This document shows, piece by piece, positions 1 to 6,155 of a stretch of DNA of 20,280 bases (positions within the stretch are counted from its first letter, which is position 1; each line of letters opens with the position of its first letter). A program made the position numbers and the translations under genes. The notes under the pieces are model-generated. The model was not told where the DNA came from. It did no database searches and worked only from the letters and a program-made list of their open reading frames with translations. Source of the DNA: Parvularculaceae bacterium UBA4496 (GTDB lineage Bacteria; Pseudomonadota; Alphaproteobacteria; Caulobacterales; Parvularculaceae). Location of the stretch: assembly GCA_002388885.1 (NCBI GenBank), contig DGNI01000140.1, positions 2,188 to 22,467 of the forward strand, in the 5' to 3' direction.

Positions 1-61
1 CGATAAATGACGCGTGTAATAACCGTATCGGACCCGGGGGCGGTACCCGGCGGCTCCACCA

Positions 62-99
62 AATCCCCTCTCCCGCTGTTAGCGATGGGAGGTTTTGAC
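62..99 (+). other. Intervening segment of the permuted tmRNA precursor
   Basis: This segment joins the mature CCA end (61) to the mature 5' end of the coding piece (100) and would be removed during maturation. It can fold on itself: CTCCC 70-74 pairs with GGGAG 87-91, and GCT 75-77 with AGC 81-83. That hairpin would bring the two processing sites together. The boundaries follow from the acceptor-stem pairing; the excision is inferred from known two-piece tmRNAs. Confidence 0.75.
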
Positions 100-181
100 G
101 GGGCCGAAATAGGATCGACGAGCGTCTAAAGACGATGTTTTTGCCCGGTTTGCCTCCGTTATTTGGCTAAACTGAATAGTT

Positions 182-223
182 GCTAATGACAACAATTCGG
201 AAGGGCTCGCTCTTGCTGCTTAA
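182..223 (+). other. tmRNA proteolysis-tag reading frame (ANDNNSEGLALAA, stop)
   Basis: The resume codon GCT (182-184) is followed by twelve codons and TAA at 221-223, giving the tag ANDNNSEGLALAA. The AND start and the LAA end match known tags; LAA is the ClpX recognition end, and the N-terminal residues are those normally bound by SspB. The sequence AATAGT just before the resume codon resembles the E. coli context. The stop codon sits in the loop of a hairpin (GCTGC 215-219 / GCAGC 225-229), as in other tmRNAs. Confidence 0.9.
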
Positions 224-252
224 TGCAGCGGGGTAACCCGAACACTTGAAGT

Positions 253-275
253 CCTGATGCCATCCAAGCGTCAGG
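253..275 (+). other. Hairpin downstream of the tmRNA coding piece
   Basis: CCTGATGC at 253-260 pairs with GCGTCAGG at 268-275 (8 bp, one G-U) around a 7-nt loop. No T-tract follows; instead there is a G/C-rich run leading into the first repeat unit. It may be the 3' boundary of the coding piece, a processing signal, or the first hairpin of the repeat array. Confidence 0.45.
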
Positions 276-282
276 CGGGGCC

Positions 283-351
283 CGGGGGCGCCTGGCAACA
301 GAAGCCCCCATTTTCTATGATTGATAGTCAGACGTCAGGCCGCTGCGTCAC
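283..351 (+). repeat. 69-bp direct repeat, copy A
   Basis: Matches 498-566 base for base except one T/C difference (322 versus 537). It starts with the core hairpin and includes the T-rich tract and a small hairpin (GACG-T-CAG paired with CTG-CGTC, 331-349). Similarity continues weakly to about 366, which places the duplication boundary there. Confidence 0.9.
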
Positions 352-497
352 GATACGTCTCACGCCCCCTGTAATAACTAGCCCGCCTTCGCGGGCGGGC
401 GCCTGGCAACAGAAGCCGGGACTTTCTTTTTTTACAAACATCAGTCTGAATTCGTAGCTCAGGCGCCGGGATTCTAAGAATCGCGCCCCTATGGGCG

Positions 498-566
498 CGG
501 GGGCGCCTGGCAACAGAAGCCCCCATTTTCTATGATCGATAGTCAGACGTCAGGCCGCTGCGTCAC
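498..566 (+). repeat. 69-bp direct repeat, copy B
   Basis: Second copy of the element at 283-351, offset by 215 bp, with one substitution. Beyond 566 the copies share only scattered blocks (for example CACGCC at 361-366 and 576-581), so the duplication is recent or conserved only in its structured part. Confidence 0.9.
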
Positions 567-796
567 CACGCCGGTCACGCCTTGTTTCGATATTTAGCCC
601 CCTTTGGGCCCCGCCGCCGAGGGGCGGCGTAATATTATTTGCGGGCCTTCGCCCGCGGGGGCTCCAGGCAACAGAAGGCGGGGATTCTTTTTCAAGACTG
701 CGATTCGCAGAGAGTTGCCCCCGCTCTTGCTGGCGTTGGCGGGACAAGGCCGCTAAAAGAAGTCTTTGTCGAGAAAATCAAAAGGCGCGTACCCCC

Positions 797-1324
797 GTGA
801 GCGAAGACATCGAACTTGATTACAGCGACCTCATTCAGGAAGCGCAAAAGAAGGCCTATCGCTTTTTGATGCGCGATGTCCTCAACATTGTCGCGGAAAT
901 CGGCGATGCGCCTGGCGAGCATCATTTTTTTATCGAATTCCTTACAGGCGCGCCGGGCGTCATCATTCCCGACCATCTGAAAGAACAATATCCGGAGCGG
1001 ATGACTATTGTTCTTCAGCATCAGTTCGAGGATCTGACCGTTTCCGATGTTCAGTTTGGGGTAACGCTCTGGTTCAAGAGCAGGGAATCGCGCCTTGAGA
1101 TTCCCTTCGACGCCGTCACGCAATTTGCAGATCCGAGCGCGCAATTCGGTGTGCGATTCGATGCCGAGGACGCTACCCAAACGCCAGACGCGGCATCCCC
1201 CGACAATGCCGCCCAAAACCAGACGGATGGGGCTGAGGCAGAAGTCAACGAAAAACCCGAAGAACAGAAGAAACCGGGCGACGGCGCCGACATTGTCAGT
1301 CTCGACGCGTTCCGCAAGAAATAA
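797..1324 (+). CDS. sspB: SspB, ClpXP adaptor for ssrA-tagged proteins (alphaproteobacterial type)
   Basis: SspB dimers bind the N-terminal part of the ssrA tag and tether the substrate to ClpX for degradation by ClpXP in the cytoplasm. The 175-aa protein has the compact SspB fold in residues 1-118, including the conserved stretch PERMTIVLQHQFEDL and the later FDAVTQFADPSAQFGVRF. A flexible acidic, Ala/Pro/Gln-rich linker follows (about 118-160). The C-terminal peptide DIVSLDAFRKK fits the ClpX-docking (XB) module. The start is GTG at 797, chosen because the family domain begins at once; AAAAGG about 11 nt upstream is a weak ribosome-binding site. The gene lies about 550 bp after the tmRNA that makes its substrates. 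No clear promoter is seen in 680-796. It converges on the next gene with a 2-bp gap. Confidence 0.93.
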   Translation: MSEDIELDYSDLIQEAQKKAYRFLMRDVLNIVAEIGDAPGEHHFFIEFLTGAPGVIIPDHLKEQYPERMTIVLQHQFEDLTVSDVQFGVTLWFKSRESRLEIPFDAVTQFADPSAQFGVRFDAEDATQTPDAASPDNAAQNQTDGAEAEVNEKPEEQKKPGDGADIVSLDAFRKK

Positions 1325-1326
1325 TT

Positions 1327-2850
1327 TTATTCTTTTGCGTGGACGACGGCGCGATCGTCTCCGTAAAGGCGTTCCCATCCGGACATCTTGTCTAGCAGTT
1401 TAACCCGCCCGTCCCGCGCTGGGTAAATTGACCAGCTGATATCGTATTTTTCGATATGATCCTTGAGCATCTCTTCGCCGCCCGCAAGGCGTGTCTGGTT
1501 GATCTCTTCCACAAATCCATTCTGAAAGAGCCTGTCCGCGCGGCCGTCGACAAATGTCGGAATACGTTCATAGATGAGCGCGCCGCCATAACCATAATAG
1601 TTCATGACCTTGCCGCTGACGCCTGCTGCGCGCGCCGCCTCGATCGCTGCAACAGGATAGGTTTCCGCCGGCGTCCAGTCTGCATGTCTTCCCGCGAATA
1701 CGAATGCAAAAGCAGTAAGCGCCGCTGTCACGATCAAAAACGGACCAGACAGAATTGCAAAGGCGCGGCCGAGTTCCGTGGTTCCGGCTTTATCCTTCCA
1801 GCGTTCATATGAAATCCACTTTATTTGAGCGCCGGCGCCATCAGCCAGCAGCAGCGGAGTCAGCAGAAAAAACAGATACATGAACCGGAAATGGGTGAGA
1901 TACATGTGCAGAAGAAAGCATAAAAAAATCACAGTAAAGATGTTGAGCCGCAGCCGCCCAAGCGCAAATAAGCCGATGAGGCCAAGGATTACGAGTTCTC
2001 CGGCAACGTCTTTCTGGGCGGAAAATGCGCGCCATTCGCTGATGTAAGGCAGCGCCTCGCTCTTGGCGACAACGATCGTCGACCAGATCGCCTCGTACCC
2101 GTAAGGATGCACCATGGCGGCTACCGGACAAAGCGCGAGAAAAATGAGCCAGCGATAAGTTTGCGTTGAACGTAACTTTCGATGCCCGTTCAGGAAATAC
2201 AGAAATGAAAGCCCAGCGACAGCGAACCCGAATGTAAAGCTGCCGTGCATGTTTGCCCACAGACACATAGCCAGAAGTAAGATAAACGACGGGGTTCGAT
2301 TTTCCCGGGCGGCGCTCCATACGCTGTACACGAACCATATCAGTACGGGCAGCACAATCACATGCGGTCGCGCCCACAAAACTTCGCGGCTCAACATGAT
2401 CGCCGCCAAAGCGATGACGGCCGCAGTCACCGGGTTCAGTTTCGAGGATAGCGGCCAGTAAACCTGAACGAGCGCTGTCAATAACGCGGCGACAGCAAGC
2501 AGGATGACACCGTTCCATCCGCCAGCGCTATGCGCCGCGAAGATCAGCATCTGCGACAGCCATTCCTTTGCGATCCACGGCTCGCCGGCGAATGTGTGGG
2601 AATAGGCGTCCACATGGGGAAAGCTTTTTGTCGCCCAGATATCGGCGCCGAGCGTAACGTGCCACAGCGTGTCAGGATCGCGCAGGAAATTCTGTCCGTT
2701 ACCCAGAAACCCGATACCGGCGGCGATGAGAAGCGCGCAACAGACAAGCAGACGAATCTGCACCGGCGCCATGCTATAAGCGCGCGAGCCGTCAGGTCCG
2801 GCGAGCCAGCGCCAGAACCATTGGGGTTTTGCGGTAATTGTCGTGTTCAT
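1327..2850 (-). CDS. Multi-pass membrane protein resembling GT-C glycosyltransferases
   Basis: A 507-aa integral membrane protein with roughly ten hydrophobic segments, starting near residues 28-50. The first extracytoplasmic loop carries DPDTLWHVTLGADI, then FPHVDAYSHTFAG and WIAKEWLSQ. These Asp/His/Glu-rich loop motifs recall the GT39/PMT-like GT-C superfamily, which uses polyprenyl-phosphate sugars. A soluble region of about 110 residues follows the last membrane segment and contains YYGYGGALIYERIPTFVDGRADR. Function and substrate cannot be read from sequence. ATG at 2850 is the only sensible start and has no strong ribosome-binding site. The gene is divergent from fumC and convergent with sspB. 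Confidence 0.7.
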   Translation of the reverse strand: MNTTITAKPQWFWRWLAGPDGSRAYSMAPVQIRLLVCCALLIAAGIGFLGNGQNFLRDPDTLWHVTLGADIWATKSFPHVDAYSHTFAGEPWIAKEWLSQMLIFAAHSAGGWNGVILLAVAALLTALVQVYWPLSSKLNPVTAAVIALAAIMLSREVLWARPHVIVLPVLIWFVYSVWSAARENRTPSFILLLAMCLWANMHGSFTFGFAVAGLSFLYFLNGHRKLRSTQTYRWLIFLALCPVAAMVHPYGYEAIWSTIVVAKSEALPYISEWRAFSAQKDVAGELVILGLIGLFALGRLRLNIFTVIFLCFLLHMYLTHFRFMYLFFLLTPLLLADGAGAQIKWISYERWKDKAGTTELGRAFAILSGPFLIVTAALTAFAFVFAGRHADWTPAETYPVAAIEAARAAGVSGKVMNYYGYGGALIYERIPTFVDGRADRLFQNGFVEEINQTRLAGGEEMLKDHIEKYDISWSIYPARDGRVKLLDKMSGWERLYGDDRAVVHAKE

Positions 2851-2942
2851 GCTGGTGGGACGCCCCGCTGTCTACTTGTCACCTTAAGGGGCAATGTTTA
2901 CCTGAATTTTAAGTGATTTGCGCGCGGACCTTCTGTCTCGCC

Positions 2943-2970
2943 TTGTCCTCTATCCGGCGCGTGCTACACC
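2943..2970 (+). promoter_or_regulatory. Possible housekeeping promoter for fumC
   Basis: TTGTCC (2943-2948) and GCTACACC (2963-2970) are separated by 14 nt. This resembles the Caulobacter vegetative pattern TTGACGS then GCTANAWC with a short spacer, with one mismatch in the second element. It lies 38 nt before the fumC start codon. The call rests on motif similarity only. Confidence 0.4.
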
Positions 2971-3008
2971 CCGCGCCATAACCCGCTAAAGATTGAAAGG
3001 CTTCATCC

Positions 3009-4400
3009 GTGTCCAGCACCCGCACCGAATCAGACAGCTTTGGGGAACTGAAAGTACCTGCGGACAAGTATTATGGCGCCCAGTCGGCGCGCTCGCTGAT
3101 TAATTTCCCCATCGGCGAGGAAACCATGCCGGCGCCGCTGGTGCGGGCGCTGGGAATCGTCAAGCTGAGCGCGGCCAGAACCAACATGGCGCTGAAATCC
3201 TTGCCGTCGAAAACCGGCAAGGCGATCGAAAAAGCCGCGCGCGAAGTCGCCGAAGGAAAGCTGAACGATCATTTTCCGCTCTCTGTCTGGCAGACCGGTT
3301 CAGGCACACAGTCGAACATGAACACAAATGAGGTCGTCGCGAACCGCGCCATCGAAATTCTTGGCGGCGTCATCGGATCGAAAGACCCGGTCCATCCGAA
3401 CGATCATGTGAATATGAGCCAGTCGTCGAACGATACGTTTCCGACGGCGATGCACATCGCGGCGGCGGAAGAAATCAATCATCGCCTGATCCCGGCGCTT
3501 GAACATCTGCACGGCGAACTCAGCGCAAAACAGAAAGCTTTTGCAAAAATCATCAAGATCGGGCGCACGCATCTGCAGGATGCTACGCCGGTGACGCTCG
3601 GACAGGAGTTTTCCGGCTACGCCGCGATGGTCAAGAATGGCGTCAAACGGGCGAAAGGCGTTCTCCCCGCGCTTTATGCGCTGGCGCAGGGCGGCACGGC
3701 GGTCGGCACCGGCGTCAATTCCAAAAAAGAATTCGCAAAAATGTTCGCAGGCGAAGTCGCCGCTTACACGAAGCTTCCCTTCGTTACCGCACCGAACAAA
3801 TTCGAGGCGCTCGCGACCCATGACGCTATGGTCGAGGCTCACGGCGCGCTCAACGAGATCGCCGTGAGCCTTTTCAAGATCGCCAATGATATCCGTTTGC
3901 TCGGTTCCGGCCCGCGCTCGGGGCTTGGCGAGATTTCACTGCCCGAGAATGAGCCCGGCTCATCAATCATGCCGGGCAAGGTCAATCCAACGCAGTGCGA
4001 GGCCCTAACTATGGTCTGCGCGCAGGTGATGGGCAACAATGCGACCGTCAGCTTCGCCGGCAGCCAGGGTCATTTCGAACTTAACGTGTTCAAACCCGTC
4101 ATTGCCTACAACACGCTGCAGTCAATACGTCTGCTTTCCGATTCAACGCGTGCGTTTACCGACAAATGCGTCACCGGCATTGAGGCGAACGAGACGCGCA
4201 TCAAGTCGCTCATGGAACAATCGTTAATGCTGGTGACAGCCCTCGCGCCCGAAATCGGCTACGACAATGCGACGAAAATCGCCAAGACGGCGCACAAAAA
4301 CGGGACAACCCTCAAGCAGGAAGCGGTTAAACTGGGCCTCGTCACCGAGAAGGATTACGACCGGATCGTGCGGCCCGAAAAGATGATCAGACCGAAATAA
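3009..4400 (+). CDS. fumC: Class II fumarate hydratase FumC
   Basis: Catalyses reversible hydration of fumarate to (S)-malate in the citric acid cycle; iron-independent, homotetrameric, cytoplasmic. At 463 aa it has normal family length. Visible motifs are [13 protein letters not shown] (about 96-108), [13 protein letters not shown] (137-149), [10 protein letters not shown] with His188 (185-194), and the superfamily signature [11 protein letters not shown] (317-327) on the mobile catalytic-serine loop. The start is GTG at 3009, preceded by GAAAGG at 2995-3000 at good spacing. FumC lies near sspB and the RHH_4 gene in many alphaproteobacteria, as here. Confidence 0.97.
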   Translation: MSSTRTESDSFGELKVPADKYYGAQSARSLINFPIGEETMPAPLVRALGIVKLSAARTNMALKSLPSKTGKAIEKAAREVAEGKLNDHFPLSVWQTGSGTQSNMNTNEVVANRAIEILGGVIGSKDPVHPNDHVNMSQSSNDTFPTAMHIAAAEEINHRLIPALEHLHGELSAKQKAFAKIIKIGRTHLQDATPVTLGQEFSGYAAMVKNGVKRAKGVLPALYALAQGGTAVGTGVNSKKEFAKMFAGEVAAYTKLPFVTAPNKFEALATHDAMVEAHGALNEIAVSLFKIANDIRLLGSGPRSGLGEISLPENEPGSSIMPGKVNPTQCEALTMVCAQVMGNNATVSFAGSQGHFELNVFKPVIAYNTLQSIRLLSDSTRAFTDKCVTGIEANETRIKSLMEQSLMLVTALAPEIGYDNATKIAKTAHKNGTTLKQEAVKLGLVTEKDYDRIVRPEKMIRPK

Positions 4401-4431
4401 CGGCGCGCGCCCGAGCTTCTCTACTAGTTCC

Positions 4432-4469
4432 TTCCTTGCTACGTGCCGCCGCGCCGTCAGGGCAAGGAA
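4432..4469. repeat. Inverted repeat after fumC
   Basis: TTCCTTGC (4432-4439) is complementary to GCAAGGAA (4462-4469) around a 22-nt G/C-rich loop. It lies 31 bp after the fumC stop. There is no T-tract on the plus strand; on the minus strand the 3' arm is preceded by a T-rich stretch, so it does not read as a normal terminator for either gene. Confidence 0.45.
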
Positions 4470-4492
4470 AAAGGAAAGCGCCCGCGAACAGT

Positions 4493-4548
4493 CCTGCCGT
4501 CTGGCGGCGACAGGCTGGATGCTGACAGCTTCCCCCGCAGACGGCAGG
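4493..4548. repeat. 11-bp perfect inverted repeat between the convergent fumC and hydrolase genes
   Basis: CCTGCCGTCTG (4493-4503) and CAGACGGCAGG (4538-4548) are exact complements around a 34-nt loop. The inner edge is followed by partly G/C-rich sequence. The outer arm lies only 5 bp after the stop codon of the minus-strand hydrolase, so it would sit at the 3' end of that transcript and could serve as a stability or termination element. No adjacent T-run is present. A palindromic repeat element is an alternative. Confidence 0.55.
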
Positions 4549-4553
4549 GAACC

Positions 4554-6026
4554 TTACCTTCCCGGAATAGATGAAAAGTCCGGCAACTCTACGATGATCT
4601 CGTTCTTCTTCAGAGTTTCGCCGCGCATGAAGCGCTGGATCGCTTCTGTGACTTCCGGCGAAGCCATAAACAGGTTGTGACCCGCATTAACGACCGTGAT
4701 CATCTGCCGGTTGCGCAGTCCCGACACAGCTTCATGCTGGCTTTCCACATAAGTGCGCCCGTCCAGCGTGCCGCTCAGCACCAGAATCGGCGTGTCGGAT
4801 ACAGGCGCTTTCCGAAATTCATCTCCCAACACAAGCGAAGGATCCACGTCTTCAAGCTCGACCGGCTGATTCAGAAAACTTGCAAGTAAAGAAGTTCGCG
4901 CCTGTTCTTCGATCAACTCGCGGCGCTCGGCGCCAGTACCAGAAGATACATCCATGAGAACCGACATCGGTGAATAGGAAATCGGCTCATTCGGCGTATG
5001 GAATCGCGAGACCAGCCCAGCCACCGGATCCGTCATTCCTGCGGCGATCGCTCCATAGAGTTGGATTAGCATGGAAGCGCTTTGCGGATCGGATATCATT
5101 GCGGATGCGATACGCTGCATGTCCCGGCGGTGAAAAAGATAAGGGCTGGAGCTTCCGTCGCTTTGTGGAATCTGCAGCATCAAGGGCTCTTCTTCCAGTT
5201 GAGCATGCACATGACGCATCAATCCGATGATGTCAGAGAACATCTCTTTCGCGGCGGGCTGCGTGTTAATCGCATCCTGAAGTCTTTTGAAGTAAGCGTC
5301 GGTCCGCGCGGGAAGTTTAATAGTCTGGTCGAGACCTTCTGCGCTGGCGATAACAATGCGGTCAATATTTGCGTCAATGTCCTTCAATGCGGCCAGCGAC
5401 AGATGTGAGCCGTAGGAAATCCCCCACAAGGAAATGGCTTCAGCGCCTAGCGCTTCACGCAGCGCATCCAGATCGGCTACGCTTTCCAGCGTATTGTACC
5501 CGCGAACGTCAACGCCCTCGCTCTTCCAGAAAGCAAGGCACTCTTTGAACGCCTCTTTCTGCATCTCGAGGAAGGCGCTATCTGATAATTCAGCATCATC
5601 CGGAGAATATTGAGACGAGACGCAATTCGGCAAATCATTGGAAGCGCCAGTCCCGCGTTGATCGAAGGCGATGACATCGCCAAATTCCCGCATGGCCATA
5701 AATAGTGGAAAACGCCTGCCTTTAGCTGTTTGAATGCCGGAGCCCCCGGGTCCGCCTGCAAGATAGATAATGGGCGGCCCCGCAGCGTCGCCTGTTGCCG
5801 GGAAACGCACATATCGTAGCGTCAATATCCGGCTTTGCGGGTTCGCGCGGTTCTCGGGAACGGTAAACGACCCCTCGAATGCAGTGACGCTGTCACCCGA
5901 TGCTGCTTCAAATGTCATCGGCGTTTCTGTCGCCCGGTCAACCTCCTGCATTACGCCTTCATCAGGGCTGTAGGTGGAACAGGCGCACGCGGCGATAAAG
6001 ACGAAGAGGCTACAAATTTGCTTCAT
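4554..6026 (-). CDS. Lipoprotein alpha/beta hydrolase, S33 (prolyl/tripeptidyl aminopeptidase-like) family
   Basis: Probably an exported peptidase or esterase anchored to a membrane. The N-terminus is a lipoprotein signal, with lipobox Ile-Ala-Ala-Cys ending at Cys14. Motifs in order are the oxyanion segment GGPGG (91-95), FDQRGTGAS (121-129), nucleophile elbow GISYG with Ser204, acid candidate Asp422 in SGTLDGR, and His450 in NAGHN. The catalytic triad is therefore complete, and the 490-aa length fits the TAP-like S33 proteins. The start has a good ribosome-binding site (GGAG about 8 nt upstream). It is divergent from the LytTR regulator gene. The substrate is unknown. Confidence 0.85.
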   Translation of the reverse strand: MKQICSLFVFIAACACSTYSPDEGVMQEVDRATETPMTFEAASGDSVTAFEGSFTVPENRANPQSRILTLRYVRFPATGDAAGPPIIYLAGGPGGSGIQTAKGRRFPLFMAMREFGDVIAFDQRGTGASNDLPNCVSSQYSPDDAELSDSAFLEMQKEAFKECLAFWKSEGVDVRGYNTLESVADLDALREALGAEAISLWGISYGSHLSLAALKDIDANIDRIVIASAEGLDQTIKLPARTDAYFKRLQDAINTQPAAKEMFSDIIGLMRHVHAQLEEEPLMLQIPQSDGSSSPYLFHRRDMQRIASAMISDPQSASMLIQLYGAIAAGMTDPVAGLVSRFHTPNEPISYSPMSVLMDVSSGTGAERRELIEEQARTSLLASFLNQPVELEDVDPSLVLGDEFRKAPVSDTPILVLSGTLDGRTYVESQHEAVSGLRNRQMITVVNAGHNLFMASPEVTEAIQRFMRGETLKKNEIIVELPDFSSIPGR

Positions 6027-6062
6027 TACATTTCTCCAGCTATCCCGCTCAAATAAGATAAA

Positions 6063-6093
6063 ACGTAGCCATAATCAGCTGCTTACCTGTCAA
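6063..6093 (-). promoter_or_regulatory. Possible promoter for the lipoprotein hydrolase
   Basis: On the minus strand a perfect TTGACA (6093-6088) is followed about 18 nt later by GCTACGTT, which partly matches an alphaproteobacterial -10 element. The spacing is longer than the Caulobacter consensus. It lies about 37 nt or more upstream of the ATG, within the shared divergent region of about 130 bp. Confidence 0.3.
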
Positions 6094-6155
6094 CGGTAGT
6101 GTATTTCGAGCTAAAGGTTCTGTGCGGCGGCGTTAAACAAGTCTACGGTCGGTTG

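Larger units (their letters stand above)
1..250 (+). ncRNA. ssrA: tmRNA (ssrA), circularly permuted two-piece form, 5' end truncated by the window
   Basis: Transfer-messenger RNA, which rescues stalled ribosomes and tags the unfinished protein. The 3' half precedes the 5' half, as in alphaproteobacteria. The acceptor piece runs from before the window to the CCA at 59-61. Its T-arm is CCGGG 34-38 / CCCGG 46-50 with the 7-nt loop GGCGGTA, and its acceptor strand is CGGCTCC at 51-57. The coding piece starts with GGGGCCG at 100-106, which pairs with that strand over 7 bp (one G-U). It continues with the tmRNA hallmark AGGATCGACG at 111-120. GCGTC 122-126 can pair with GACGC 9-13 as part of helix 2. 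The tag frame is at 182-223. The 3' end is approximate: it lies after the stems at 215-239, and a hairpin at 253-275 follows. The promoter lies outside the window. Confidence 0.93.
276..700 (+). repeat. Array of four hairpin repeat units in the ssrA-sspB spacer
   Basis: No coding content is supported here. The 20-nt core GGCGCCTGGCAACAGAAGCC is identical at 287-306, 398-417 and 502-521, and 17 of 20 bases match at 660-679. In the first and third copies the core lies inside a 6-bp stem (GGGGGC 284-289 / GCCCCC 304-309; 499-504 / 519-524) with a 14-nt loop. In the second the stem shrinks to GGC/GCC, and in the fourth it is largely lost. A T-rich tract follows each core within about 4-7 nt (311-314, 423-433, 526-529, 685-691). 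GC hairpins precede copies 2 (381-387/394-400), 3 (482-488/493-499) and 4 (641-646/651-656). Another hairpin is at 612-618/623-629. The units look like serial terminators or small structured RNAs. I do not recognise the family, and the strand is assumed from the T-tracts. Confidence 0.75.

Noticed and set aside
276..700. CRISPR array or type III toxin-antitoxin RNA repeats
   Set aside because: The units are unevenly spaced (111, 104, 158 bp), have no spacer pattern, and no cas or ToxN-like gene is adjacent.
250..700. Integrated element with attachment-site duplication at ssrA
   Set aside because: The repeats do not match any part of the tmRNA, and no integrase or other mobile-element gene is present.
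257..747. Short open frames within the ssrA-sspB spacer
   Set aside because: They translate the repeat cores and GC hairpins, on both strands, with low-complexity Arg/Pro/Gly sequence and no ribosome-binding sites.
692..1378. 228-aa open frame on the minus strand over sspB
   Set aside because: It lies opposite a clear sspB gene; its sequence is Arg-rich with no recognisable domain and it runs into the repeat spacer.
6092..6149. Two ACGGT motifs (6093 and 6145) as LytTR binding sites
   Set aside because: They are 52 bp apart with poor flanking similarity, unlike the usual closely spaced direct repeats.
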